Shown piece after piece: positions 1-11,690 of a DNA stretch of 64,000 nt; within the stretch, counting starts at the first letter, position 1; each line of letters starts with the position of its first letter. Source of the stretch: Steinernema hermaphroditum. Lineage: Eukaryota; Nematoda; Chromadorea; Rhabditida; Steinernematidae. A program made the position numbers and the translations under genes. The notes below the pieces were generated by a model that ran no database searches, had not been told where the DNA came from, and saw only the letters and a program-made list of their open reading frames with translations. The stretch covers positions 744,001 to 808,000 of the forward strand of contig CM059621.1 of NCBI GenBank assembly GCA_030435675.1. Reading direction: 5' to 3'.

Positions 1-119
1 TTGCTCAGGTAAGGATTAATTTGGATGAAGTCAGTTTCATCAGCAATGTAAAAATCATCTATAGATTGCGTTAAGTAATCGTATTTTGACTCAAGACCAA
101 CTCTGACTATGCGAAATAC

Positions 120-230
120 AAGGGGAATATGAGTGCCAGAAGTGGGTATCGAACCTTTGACCTTCGTCGTTATAATTCCACGCGAAAGGCCGTGGGTTCG
201 ACGCCCCGTGTGAACCAAAAAGTTTTATTC
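120..230. repeat. tRNA-arm-like inverted repeat, copy 1
   Basis: The segment holds a reverse-oriented T-arm/B-box-like motif (TATCGAACCT near 147) and about 45 nt later a forward one (GGGTTCGACGCCCC near 195), separated by CCTTCGTCGTTATAATTCC. A T-rich run follows. A second copy lies at 455-545. Neither has an acceptor stem or D-arm, so this is a tRNA-derived repeat and not a tRNA gene. Confidence 0.5.
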
Positions 231-454
231 TCTCACTGGAGTCAATAATTTTTATTTAACATTATTTTTCGTTTATTTTTATTTTACAAATTACGTCGGA
301 CTAGCTCAAATTTTGAGATTGTTAAAGATTCACTCAAATAGGAACTGTACCATGTTTATGAGCCACGAATTGATGCCAAAATATGTAAAAATGGACAGGA
401 ACCCTGATATCCAACATAAAAAGAAAAATAAAAAATAACATAAAAATAGACTGC

Positions 455-545
455 CTAGGGTGCGACTCGAACCTGTGACCTTCGTCGTAATAATTCCACG
501 CGAAAGGCCGTGGGTTCGACACCCCGTGGGAGCAAAAATTTGTAA
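455..545. repeat. tRNA-arm-like inverted repeat, copy 2
   Basis: Same organisation and nearly the same sequence as 120-230: ACTCGAACCTGTGACCTTCG, then CCACGCGAAAGGCCGTGGG followed by TTCGACACCCCGTGG. The two copies are about 330 nt apart in the same orientation. Confidence 0.5.
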
Positions 546-1000
546 TCTTCTAAAGTAGTCCTTTAATTCAGAATTAGGTCCATTTTGCTGAATTTTCACA
601 ATTATTCTGCAAAGTGATTTTGCAAAAAAAATCACATAAGACGTACAACTCTGGTTTGACTATGATCTCATAAAAGTAGAGTCCTTTTTATCAATTTGTA
701 ACGCGCTTTGGAGGAACTGATATATCAGTAGATTCCCACTCCAATGAGAGTTCCGTCGATCTGAAAGATGAATTGCCACCTTGTAGCAAAACCAAGATTC
801 TGACAGGTCAAGACTCTATGACTGTAGAACATTAGAAAGACCTCATGTTTCTTGAATTATATGATAAGTATCTGCCGTGATCGTAATGAAATGTTTAAGC
901 GAAAACCCCTTTCCGGTCCACGTCATTAAGTGCCAAAGCTGGAGCATTTTCTCTTGTTGGTTTTTGAACCGTCTGGGTGTGGACGTGCCATCGGATTAAG

Positions 1001-1600
1001 CTAATCTTTGCGGTTCTCATGGCTTTTGAGATGAATGTGAGAGTCACTTAGGGGTGACCATGAGAGGCCTTTAAGCGCTTTTCGTTTTTGTTGCGCCGAC
1101 TGTTCAGATATTCCGGCTGTTTGTTTGGATGGAGTCAATGGATTGATGGCTGTGGTAAGTGGTTCCTGGTTGAAACTTTGGTCGAAATCGAATTTGACGT
1201 CCAGCAAAAGTGCGCTTAATCATATGCAGACGGAGATTTTTGGAAAAAAAATGATGACAAATTGAATCTGCATTTTTATGTGAAGACCATTTCCTTGCTC
1301 CAGAATGACCTCTTTGAATAATGGCCATGAGGGGAGGCTCTTCTTTTGCTGATATTCTTTATGACTTGCATAACATCCCGATCGGATATGGACATAATCC
1401 AAAGTCTTTATCCCGACCTCGATCTTAGGTGAACACTTTTTATAGCTTTGTTTAATTGTTTCCCTTCTTGTAGCTTGTGACTTTGACACAAATATTTCAT
1501 TTGATCGTTGGTTATTTTAAGCGTTCGGCTGATTTTTGAAACGCCAAAACCCAGCGCTTTGAAAACGACAAAGTTCGCATGTTCGCTCGTCGTTTTCAAC
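1001..1600 (-). pseudogene. possible Tc1/mariner-type transposase relic
   Basis: On the minus strand a 63-codon stretch (1599 to 1408) reads like the N-terminal helix-turn-helix of mariner-family transposases, with an ALGFGVSKISRTLKIT core. Downstream, toward 1001, only short pieces in shifting frames remain. No DDD/DDE catalytic block or terminal inverted repeats were found. The assignment is by resemblance only; it could be chance. If real, it is a dead copy. Confidence 0.28.
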
Positions 1601-4600
1601 GCGTTGGTTCAGAATTCTGGGTCCTACAACGAGATGATTGATGGCCATTTTCGTGATCGAAAAAAAACAGAGTATATGAGAGGAATGTATATGACACTTA
1701 TAAAAACTACTTGATGTCCGTAATACGTGCATGTGAGCAAAAAAATATCACAAATTTCTATTTTTGGAAGTAGTACTATGGACACTCTCAGCAGATAGAA
1801 GTCCATACGAATACAACGAAAGTAAATGTTTTGGAGTTTCAATGATCAGTTAGTCACATAGGGGGCACGATAGTGCTTGATGCTTGATCAGCACCGCGGA
1901 AGAGTTTATTTGTCTTTATATATGCACAAGAAAGCTAGAATCGCACCGCTGACTTTGATATTCTTCTGGTTTCGCCTGGTGACGGTATCCGAGAAGAGCG
2001 ATCAGCGGTTCCTCCGGGGTGCGCGAGCGCTGAAGTGGCGGTGAGGCCGAATCCAGCCTTCATTGGTGCCCTTTCGGTTATCTCCCATCTCCTCTCCACA
2101 TTTCTGTCGTGCAGCCAAAAAACTCCACAAAAGAATTATTATAGTCGACTCATTAAACGAAACTTCTTGCGGAAGCAGCTCGCGCAAATAAGCAATTTAG
2201 GTTTCATCAACCGACGCCGATAATTGACCCGTGCCTGGCAGAGGCGCGAAAATTTCGTCAAATTTCGCTTTAATTGGCTTGTGTACTTCGGTCGGGTAGG
2301 AGGAGAGGAAGAAAATTAGACAACTTCTTGGAACTTCTTATAATTTAAGATGTAGATCACTGATCTGATGGGAAAAAGTGCATTTTGGTGTTTATAAGTC
2401 CGATTCAGGCCTATATATAGTAATGTTTCTGCCTTTCGAAACATCTCGCCTATAGATGACCTTTTGTGCCCTTTGAGCTTGGATCTAAGGAGATATTCCA
2501 CCTATCGCTGACTGTTGCTGCCTTTTGAGTTTAGATCTAAAGAAACATTCCACCTATGAATGATCTTCTGAACAACAACGAAAATGATAGAAACTGTATC
2601 CTTTAGAATGACTGGTCTCCGTCTCACGGCTCAAAATCAACGATAGATCTTTGCAGGTAGATTTGTCCAACTAATGGAATCAATCATTGACCTCCAAACG
2701 CGCGGGATTTGCATCAGAGACCCCTAATTAGCCATAAAACGCGCCAATTTGATGTCTCTAAAGCGCACTATTCGAAAAGCATAAGATGAATTTAACCAGA
2801 AGACATCTATGACTTCAAGTAGCGATTGGAGGCCTTCATCGCGGGGAAGGGCGGCCATTTTGAACATCTATTGTGGTAATCTCTTTTTTGAATGTAATTG
2901 CTCATATGAAGTTTCACGGAATGTGGTCAAAGTTTTTGTGAGCTGTGGGTCATGGTACACCCTTTAGTAAGTCTTTCGATCAACTTTACTTTCAAAACGC
3001 AGTTCTTTAGCTCTCTTTGGCACTTCACCAGTCTTGGCGCAGTCATATGAAGATTTGCAGTCAATCAGGCATGAAGCTTTTCCTGGATATACGGCTTTCC
3101 ATTGGCAAACGTTCCTCGAATTGGGTTAGCTAGAGAGAGCAGCATTTGAATCGGGAAGTAGGACCAAACGCACAGATCGCATCATTTGATCGACACCTTC
3201 CTGGAACGTCGTAGTTGATGCGAAAAACAACAACTCATCGACTATTCATAAATAGTTCGCTTCGTGCAAAACAGTGATCATGAGTCCCACAAATCAAGGT
3301 GTGGGTGTTAGACGACAATAGACTATTTTTTATGTTGGTTGACATGAGCCGTGCTGGACAAAGGTTTGATCATGCTTATGCAAGTTCTTAGGTCCATGCA
3401 ATCCTTCTAAAAACACGGTTTGCCCCTCTGTCTCTATACAGTTAACGGCTTTCCTATCGAAAAGTTCATTTTCAGTCCCTATTTGACCAAAAAGTGACAA
3501 TGTTTTCCCCCAAGATGTGTAATTGTTTTCCTTCGATGTCATCGGCCACACCATCGCCTTATTCCAGCTGTTTTGTTGTCAAAACAACCAAAACGATTTA
3601 CGCTCTCTATGTGGCCATGTTGAAACATTTGTGCATGGCGATCTCTGGTCGAAAATTTAATATTTTGTTAAATAGAGGAGCGGCGTTTAATGGTGCATAA
3701 ATGGGCGCGTGGCTAGAGCAGGAAATAGAGGGCATGAGCCAGACGGTTTTCCAGTTATTTTCACGCATGGATAAACACCATATTCCCAAATGTGACGGAA
3801 TTTATACTCTGGAGTCAACACTTTACGCCATACAAAGCACGAAGAAGTAGTAGTCGCTTATCTTCTTTCTTCGGTTGAACTAGAGGTGCTGACGTCAGAG
3901 TTTCAGAGCATCTTGGTGCCTTTCAGGAGAAGGGGTCAATCCGAAGTAGCAACTGGAATTCATCATCTGAGCAGCTGGGGGCGCAGACTTTGGGGTTTCA
4001 GAGAAACTTCGAGCTTCACTAGGTGATCAGGCTATTCGAGACGGTGAAGCTAGAAGTCCTGGAACTCCAGAAAACCGTTGTTCCAAGAATACCATAGCAA
4101 CCACCCACACCGCTAGCTGCTCGGATAGGACTCCACATCTCGAAATTTGATCAAATTCCCTGTTCTTCATATAGCTGACTTCAATAATTTTATTGCGTCA
4201 TCACAAACAAAGTCCGTCCTTGGAATGCAAGCAGCTGGTAACAGACTACACATGGATACTCATGATTCATTACGAGCAAATGTCGATAGATCAAGCAACA
4301 TACATAAAGGGATTAGCTGGTTGCTTGTCGGACCTCATGGATGCAATAATGAAATGAGGAATTGGCTAGTCCAAGAATCGACTGGGAGATTTGGGATTAG
4401 AATAAGCCCACACAAGAACACTTCTCGACAAAACCTTCTTAGGTGGGCCCCAATTGGCTTTGTCCTCTAATTTGAATTTAAATCTTATTAGTGCTTTTAG
4501 ACAGTGACAGTAACCGCTCTGAGTCAAATCTGATTCTGAGAATCCGTCTATTTCGGAATCCGTCCACTTGGAATCTGAGTTCGGGTCCCAGCACAAAAAG

Positions 4601-5671
4601 ATCGGGTTCCGCCACGACTACCCTAAGTCTTTTACCTGTTTTCCATTTGGACTTGAGTCGTAATAGTGCTTGTATCTGCCTTAAGGGTGCCAGTCGGGGT
4701 CCATCTCCGTCTTCGAGTCCATGACCCGGAGTCACGGACGCTGATTCCGATCTAGGACTCCAATTCTGACCAATTCTCAGTAACGCGCAGTCCTCTCCCT
4801 GTCCAGCTGTCCATGAAAAAACCGCAAAACAACGGCCTTCTCCCCTGAGGCGGAAAGCGCTCTTTTCCAAAACGTCTCACGGAGGTGGCCAACTCCGCCG
4901 TCAAATGACGCCACTTGTCAACTGGACGCCGCCTCCCCCGAAGCAATTACTCCCCCTCCCGTCTTTCGACTTCGCTCCTCGCCGTCCGAAACGGTCGACA
5001 TGTTTCATTTATGTGTTGTTGTCGCCGTTCGCGCGCACGAATCTGATTGGCGCGATATGGCCGGAGGTGTCTGCGTGCCAAAGATTGCGATGTGCGTCCG
5101 ACCGTAGGAAGAGGCGGACAAGCTCCATTTTTAGCTGGAATGACTTTTGTCCGTTGCCTTTTCCGCAGCTCCAGGCAGTCTTTTTAAGGTAAATATTACC
5201 TGAAATACGGGTGTTTTTGCAAGTCTCCATCAGTGGGTGAACCTCACATAATCTTATCCTCAACGTCATGGCAATTTGCATGTAATTGACGTATTTTTCC
5301 TGCGGATCTTTCTGCCTTTTCCTGTCTAAAAATAACACACTTTCTTTAAAAAAGGAACTAACTGATATCTGCAAAAGAGTCTTCAAAATTCCACCAAATC
5401 TTTTAGCCTACGCAGAGCGAAGTCAATCATTTAGTTCACTAAAAGAACAGGCTCTAATAGAAGATAGTGACCGAAAGCGTTTGTAGAAGACCAATACTCT
5501 GAACATCGCCTATAACTTGTAAAATCTCCTCCGATATATGGACCTTCATCGAAAGTGTTCTTTTACAGCCTATGTGCAGTTATACAGAATAGATAGCTTA
5601 AGCCCAGAACGGATGTTATGTCAAGTACAAAAATGAATAAGAGGCTCGCCTCGCTCTCCCGCAACTCAGCA
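1601..5671. other. no supported gene; minor repeats
   Basis: Short open frames occur on both strands but none has a recognisable domain, splice context or coding-like composition. Contents noted: a three-unit GAAACATTCC-type repeat at 2437-2560 (spacing about 53 nt), and a degenerate stretch rich in GAATC/GAGTC at about 4500-4760. I see nothing else. Confidence 0.6.
2437..2560. repeat. short tandem repeat, ~53-nt period
   Basis: Three related cores, GAAACATCTCGCCTAT, GAGATATTCCACCTAT and GAAACATTCCACCTAT, start near 2437, 2490 and 2543, giving a period of about 53 nt. The core is the reverse complement of the GGAATGTTTC core in the 52-bp arrays at 11.5 and 13.0 kb, so these are probably the same family in opposite orientation. 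Confidence 0.5.
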
Positions 5672-5882
5672 ATCTCAGCCGATATAAGATATGGGCGAGG
5701 ATGGGTTGCCCACTTCACAAATTTTGGCCGCCCAACAAAAGTTGTGGCCGGTATTCCAAGTTTTGGCCGCTGAGCATTGCTTTTGGCCGTTGTTTGCTAT
5801 TAGAGCCAAAGAATTAAAAGAATTATTTAAAATTAGTGAAGTGAGCAACCCATCCTCGCCCATATCTTATATCGGCTGAGAT
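5672..5882. mobile_element. foldback MITE-like element
   Basis: Arms of about 47 nt at 5672-5716 and 5837-5882 are near-perfect inverted repeats, starting ATCTCAGCCGAT and ending ATCGGCTGAGAT. The about 120-nt centre has three TTTTGGCCG-type motifs and no coding potential. This is the structure of a short non-autonomous inverted-repeat transposon. No clear target-site duplication was found. Confidence 0.7.
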
Positions 5883-6510
5883 CGGGTTAACGTAGTCATA
5901 ACGATATTTCGATATTCCCCTCTGTTCTATCCTTTGTGATCTGTACTCGGCAGGTTCATGCCTAGGAAAGACGTCGTGACTCATAACTTGTGAGTCACTG
6001 TTCCGAAAGGGTAATTGAGTCTGGGTTGCAGTTTTGCAACGAACCTCACGAAGAGTGTAAGCCACCTTGTTGTTGAGGTCAAAACAATTACGGGATATGT
6101 CCTCTAATATACTGGTGATCGTAGGTGTACAGGGGGGGGGAACATTGGAGCACCTAGCTGACCCTCATCATTAGAGCTAACCCGAAAATCTCTACCTTTT
6201 GAATTAAAATCTCGACACATTCAACTCTACCTGTATGCAACATTTCAGCTGTAGCGGAGGTGGACACTTCGGAGTATCCCTTGTCTCGCCGGAAACAATG
6301 TATTCTTCACACTCTGATCATGATGAGAAATACAATAGCAAAACCTGATGAATACCACGTGACAGACAGGTGTTTCGTCAGTTCTCACTTGTCAACAAGC
6401 TTCCAGATGGAAAATTTTATATCAGGCTGGCAATAACACCAAAACAAAAAGTGTTTAAATGATCTTTTTATGAAAATTTAATTGTTTCCGGTCGATTGCT
6501 GCTTTAAGAC

Positions 6511-6747
6511 TAGAGTTGTCATCGGGTCGAACCCGAAAATTCGCATTTTTTGCAGTACGCACCAGTTTTGAAGTCCAATCGAGAACCTTTTAAGTGCGCT
6601 GGCTTCGCCCCAACGTCGCGGCCCAGAACAGTCAAAAAATTTGATTGGCGCAAAGCCAGCGCACTTAAAAGTTTCTCGATTGGACTTCAAAATTGGTCCG
6701 TATTGCAAAAAATGCGAATTTTCGGGTTCGACCCGATGACAACTCTA
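6511..6747. mobile_element. hAT-like foldback MITE with degenerate 8-bp target duplication
   Basis: A 237-bp element starts TAGAGTTGTCATCGGG and ends with the reverse complement CCCGATGACAACTCTA. Arms of about 100 nt (to about 6606 and from about 6648) pair almost throughout. Flanks TTTAAGAC (6503-6510) and TTTGAGAC (6748-6755) match at 7 of 8 positions, consistent with the 8-bp duplication made by hAT-superfamily transposases. There is no coding capacity, so it would depend on a transposase elsewhere. Confidence 0.72.
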
Positions 6748-6755
6748 TTTGAGAC

Positions 6756-8284
6756 CATGACTACGGTAAAGCCTTCGAAGCCTGCAACAAGTTTAACTGA
6801 GTAATTTCATCTTGAATAGTAACTAAGCTGTATGGGTCCTGAAACGACTATTCGAAGCTTAAACGTAGTTCTTGAAAACTACATCGCAGAAAAGACTCCT
6901 TTATATCATTTCACCCCTTTTGGACCCCTAAAACAGAAGACCATAAAATCAACAAGCTCCCCTCATGTGTCGGCTCGGATTACCCAATTGTCTGTCTACC
7001 TGTTGGCCCTCTTCTCAGCCACCAACCGGTTCTCTCGAGAGGCGTCGGGCAACGCCAATAATGAGGTCCTGTTACAAGGGCTATGGCGTTTAAGTCCTCC
7101 AGACCCACGTGCGCCATTACGTGCCGTTTGTCTCTTGTGTCCGTTTTTGGCACTTGTGTGTGTTCAGGAATAGATGGGCACAAAGTAGACATATAGTGTT
7201 AGAAGCAGCCCCTGGCAGCTTTGAGGGGAATGCTTATCACTATGATAGTGTTGCTTCACTTTTCGGCCTCAATCTGGACTAGCTTCACCCCTGTCGGCCC
7301 TTTATTTGCTCATATCCGTTTGGTTCATATCGTTAACGCCCTTTGGACTCATGTATGAAGTCATTTTTAGAAGCAAAATGTATGGTCGAAAAGTACCAAG
7401 TTGCTTCTATATCGTGTGATTAAAAATTTATAGAAATGGATGTTGTTTGGAAGTGATTGTTGTTCTAGCGTAACAAAGTTGTTGTTACCATAATGTATCA
7501 TAATTGACCAGCCGCTCGGCACGATGAGATATTTTTCGGATGTGACGTAAAAGAATGGATAATGGGTCTACTTATCTTGTCAACATTTTGCCTTTATACG
7601 TAGGCATATATCGTATGGGAAGGCTCACATGAGCTGTCACGAAATGTCCATCATATTGATGCTCATTCATCAATGTCGTGTGGGACATTCCATATCCGTG
7701 GGTTAACTTGGAAGAAATATTGCACGGTGGAAGTTTTCAGGATATTTCATCGAAAGAAACATTTCGAGTTCTGGGTTACAAAACGAGAAAAGGTCAAAGA
7801 AACGTTCTAAGACCTTTTGTAGTCTCTTTTTGATGTTTTATCAGTTTAAAGAAACATTTCCGAACATTTTTAAAGCGAAGATTTCGCATTTTTTTTATTT
7901 TAGGAACGCTGTGGATTGGTAAAAATTAGATTGTAACTTTAATAGAAATATTCGTTGTTATTTGCAATCTTGTTTCTCAGTACAGGACCAAGAGATATTT
8001 CAAATGTTCTGTGAAACTTCCCATAAACGTGCTGTTTAAAACTCACAAATATTTGCACTTCTTTTCAGCTTTGTTTCTCACCACATAACACCAAGAAACA
8101 TTTCAACTTTCTGTGAAGCATGTCTTTCAGAAATATTCTGAGTTCCTTTCAACTTTGTTTCTCATCATCACAAACACCACGAAACATTTCAAATGTGAAA
8201 CATATCGCTGTTGAAGAATCATTACAAGCTCTTGTCAAGAAACATTCCCAGTTATATTTCACTTTTGTTGCACTGAATTTAAAG
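6756..8284. other. no supported gene; start of GAAACATTYC cluster
   Basis: Open frames are short and unrelated to known families. From about 7750 onward the region carries the dispersed 10-mer GAAACATTTC/GAAACATTCC described in the next entry. Confidence 0.55.
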
Positions 8285-8930
8285 AAGGACTCTCACTCGT
8301 GTCGCGGTGGCGAGCGGTCGGTCCCTTCGGTCGCTCTCTGAGCTTCGGGTTGGTCAGACAGCAAACCCTGTGGCAGCTGTGACTGTTCCGGCTTCCAGAG
8401 GGAATTGGGACACCCGGAAGCCGTAGTCCCACCACCGCTGACAACAAGATGTCCGACGCCAGGAATCCGACGCCCGACGCTGCGCGAGATGTCATCCCGA
8501 AGGTCGCCGACGCTCTGAGGACGCCACCACCATCGAAGACGCAACTCCCGGACCACGGACCATCAGATGCAAGCTCGGAAGCGTCCGCTGTGCCGCAAAC
8601 GATATTCCGCTGCCATAGCTGAAGATTTGCCGATTCCCAGATGCCCCGTGAAGTGCGCCGTCTACGACCAGTTCGACATCTACGCCGCGCCAGGGATGAA
8701 GTCGTCTGCCAGACATCCTCTGTTTGTCAATTTTCGGTGTCGCGCAAGGCATAATTCGCGAAATAAAGTCGTGAAGTCGTGAAGAATTTAAAGAAACATT
8801 CCTGAGCAAGCGAACATTTCATATGCTCGGCTATTACCATTCAAACGAAATATTGCTTGGTCGGAAACATTCCCAGTTTTCATAAAATTTTTAGCGAAAC
8901 ATTTCGCACTTTCCTTCAAAGAAACATTAC
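7756..8930 (+). repeat. cluster of dispersed GAAACATTYC motifs
   Basis: Eight exact copies of GAAACATTTC or GAAACATTCC occur on the plus strand at about 7756, 7851, 8095, 8181, 8239, 8793, 8864 and 8896, with further near matches such as GAAACATTAC. All point the same way. Spacing is irregular, roughly 30-100 nt, with a gap at 8250-8790 filled by a GC-rich insertion. It looks like a decayed satellite or minisatellite related to the 52-bp arrays downstream. Confidence 0.6.
8285..8790 (-). repeat. GC-rich repeat copy inserted in the motif cluster
   Basis: This block is much richer in CpG than its surroundings. Read on the minus strand, the part from 8445 to 8285 (GGACTACGGCTTCCGGGTG, then GGAAGCCGGAAC, CAGAGAGCGACCG, GACCGACCGCTCG) aligns with 10960-11130 on the plus strand. 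Open frames cross it on both strands, including minus 8809-8492 (105 codons), but none is recognisable. It may be a fragment of a repeated, once-coding element. It interrupts the GAAACATTYC cluster. Confidence 0.4.
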
Positions 8931-8962
8931 TCGAAATCTTTCGCGTTTACTCGTCTGCCATG

Positions 8963-10599
8963 TCTGCCATGTCACATCTCACATCACTTTTCTCGATTCA
9001 TATCTCACAACTTTCCACGGGACACAATGCGCCCACTCACCTCCGTCACGTCCCCATACCTTTCACGTAACCGTCACTGTTTATTGTGCACGTTTCCCAC
9101 CGTACCAAAGCTGATTTCTGACTTCTTCCGTGTTTTCAATGACGCCACACGGCGATAAGTTAATTTGCCGCTGCTTTGTCCACAAAGGAGCAGGTGGAGA
9201 GGCGGCGTGGCGCCGATTGGATTCCTTCTAAGTAATTATTTCCGCACCGAGCGACTAATTGGCGAGCGGTTCGGCGTGCACTCGTGGGCCAATTCGATTT
9301 TTTGCGATTGAGAACAACGCCCTGGAGGGCGAACCCATTTGCTTTTTGCATATTGCGCCCGACGGTTCTGTGGCCGTTGGCCCAAATACATATGAGTGTA
9401 CTTCTTTCTGAAAGCGTTTCTATGGGGCGCCACTGGAATTTCGTCTACTGCTAATTGGATTCGGTTTTACTCACTTTGTGTAGACGCATAATGTCGTTTC
9501 GATGCAAAGATATGTGCAGATGACGGGATTGTATTGTTTGGGATGGATGGCTATGTTTTCTTTCTTTTTAAAGTCACTCTGTTGTGTAGCGGAAACACCG
9601 AAATTAAGATAAAATCAACCAATTCCGTCGAGTTTACCTGATCTGACAAAGGAACCTTACGAAGTGTTTTTGGTAGTCATGTCAGGACGCGAAAAGAAGA
9701 AAAGTAAAAGAAAACGACTGGGAAGGGAGTCGAACCCGGACCCGAAAAATGACAACCAAGACACTACCCACCAACACAGTCTTTTCGACGGGAAGAACAT
9801 CCTTGTGTACATATTACTCAGTCTTTTCCAGAAATTCCCTCATATAAAATGCACATAATATGGGATCACTTTACCTGTCTACGCCTACATTATTTAATTT
9901 AGTTTGCCTTGTTTTCCAATATATTCGTAGTCCAGTTGTCTAGCACAGCAGTTCGGCTGTAGGTGTGATATGACTACCCCTTCCCACTCATTGACTAAAA
10001 TGGCAAACTTTCTGTGACATTGGTACAGTAACCATGCTGTGTAGTTTACATCCATTGTAGTCGAAACCATATTTACCTTGGACAATGAAATGCGTTTGAC
10101 TTTTCCTTTGTTTATTGTAATCTTTATATTCAAAACTCTTTGTTCGTGAATACAATAGTGTTTACAAAATTCAATTTTTACACAACACTGGCAAATCGCT
10201 TCCTCATTAATGCTCAAATGGCTCGCTGACGTCAATTCAGCAATTACGTTTTTCATGGCTCGTTAGCCGATCTGTTAGGCCTTTAATTTATGTCCTCAGC
10301 GATCGGTTGGGGCGTCCACTCGGATCAGACTGAAGATTGGTGAACATGTCTATTGAATCGAAAATTGATCATCAACCTTGACCAAATGAAGAAAGCTTGA
10401 TTCTAGACGGTTGATTATTCCTTTTTGTTTTATTATGCCCTCATTTAGGGAACTTTTTTGTAAATGAATCCGATATGTTTATACTGATATGACTGATAGA
10501 CCACCGATTGATTGCTTTCACTCTACATACCCTACGAGTTTACGAGTTTATTTCTCGTATCTAAGGCTTACGCCTTGCGAGACGTCATATATATGCACA
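8963..10599. other. no supported gene
   Basis: Nothing coding is recognisable. A reverse B-box-like motif (AGTCGAACCCGGACCC near 9728) is one more tRNA-derived fragment. The minus frame 10256-9894 (120 codons) has no family resemblance. Confidence 0.55.
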
Positions 10600-11140
10600 A
10601 GAAACACATTGTCACTCCGTAGTCGCCGGTCTTCTTCTGGCTTCGGCACATCAGAGTAGAACGCGGCGATCCCATCAGTGTGCGCGGGGATCAGAGATGC
10701 GAAGAGCTGATTCCGGTGACGGTGGAGCACAGTGCATCTGTCTTCAACTCGGGTGGCGGCGCGGACGTCGGAGTTGAAGAGCTTCTTCGGCAGTTTCCGC
10801 AGGAGACACGCGAAGAACGGCATGCGGATGAAACGCGTCGGTGGAGCACAACGGACGAACCGGGAACCATCAGGGCAGCTGGCTGCGCGGACTTTCAGCG
10901 AGATTTCGACTTCTTTGGCGGCGCGGGTGGAGTCGGGCGGCAGTGACTAGCTTCTTGGCAAGACGGTGGAACTACGGCTCCCTGGTGTTCCAGGCCTTCT
11001 GGGAGCCGGGGCGATCACTATGCAACCAACAATGACGGCAGAGAACGACCGCTCACTCAAATCATTCGGCCCAGACAGCCTCAGAGAGAGAGCGAGCGGA
11101 CGAACCGACCGATCGCTGGGGACACAAATGAAAGACCCTA
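10600..11140 (+). repeat. GC-rich repeat, second copy
   Basis: A GC-rich island in AT-rich DNA. Its 3' part (GGAACTACGGCTCCCTGGTG, GGGAGCCGGGGC, then CAGAGAGAGAGCGAG and GACCGACCGATCG) matches the minus-strand copy at 8445-8285. Open frames of 88-91 codons lie on both strands without recognisable domains. The family is present twice here, in opposite orientations 2.5 kb apart. Confidence 0.4.
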
Positions 11141-11518
11141 CATACCCTAGATCTATAAAATTCATGCGATTTGATTGATGCGGTTACTAACCTTCTCAAA
11201 TATCATGTGAAAAGTTCCCTCAATTCAAGTAAAAGGAACCTAATGGTCCCTGGTTTATCCCGTGAACTACAGTGCTAATCATGAGAAAGTCAGGGCGGTG
11301 GAAAGATTATGCATACTGGCCTATTCTGTGGACAGAGTACCACAATAAACTTACGTAGGTGGTTCGCAGTAAACAGCGGAAACATTATTCGTTCTTTGAT
11401 TTCCTATTTCTATTTCCATCATTTTCATGGCCTCGTAGTACTTGTGCCTTGTGCCCATGTCACAATAACACCGACGTGTTGTGCTAAAACATGGCTTCGC
11501 TTAGTCAGCTAGTCGCAT

Positions 11519-11690
11519 GAGAGGAATGTTTCAGGCATAAGCGCCCATCTTTTCTCGCTTCTTCTCGCAAGAGAGGAATGTTTCAGCTATAAGAGCTAAC
11601 CTTTTTTTGCTTCTGGTCGTAAGAGGGGAATGTTTCAGGTATAAGCGGCAATCTTTTCTCGCTTCTTCTCGCAAGAGAGGAATGTTTCAA
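11519..11690. repeat. 52-bp minisatellite, array 1
   Basis: The core GAGGAATGTTTCAG recurs with starts (GGAATG) at 11523, 11575, 11627 and 11679, exactly 52 nt apart. The unit continues with TATAAGCGC, a TCTTTTCTCGCTTCT stretch and TCGCAAGA. About three and a third units are present. Confidence 0.9.

Noticed and set aside
4478..4946. 130-codon and 64-codon minus-strand genes
   Set aside because: They lie over a degenerate GAATC/GAGTC-rich stretch, overlap each other, and have no recognisable domains.
7756..8930. Heat-shock element array based on GAA...TTC
   Set aside because: Heat-shock elements need GAA and TTC in 5-bp steps (nGAAnnTTCn). Here the spacing inside GAAACATTTC is wrong and the copies are irregularly placed away from any gene.
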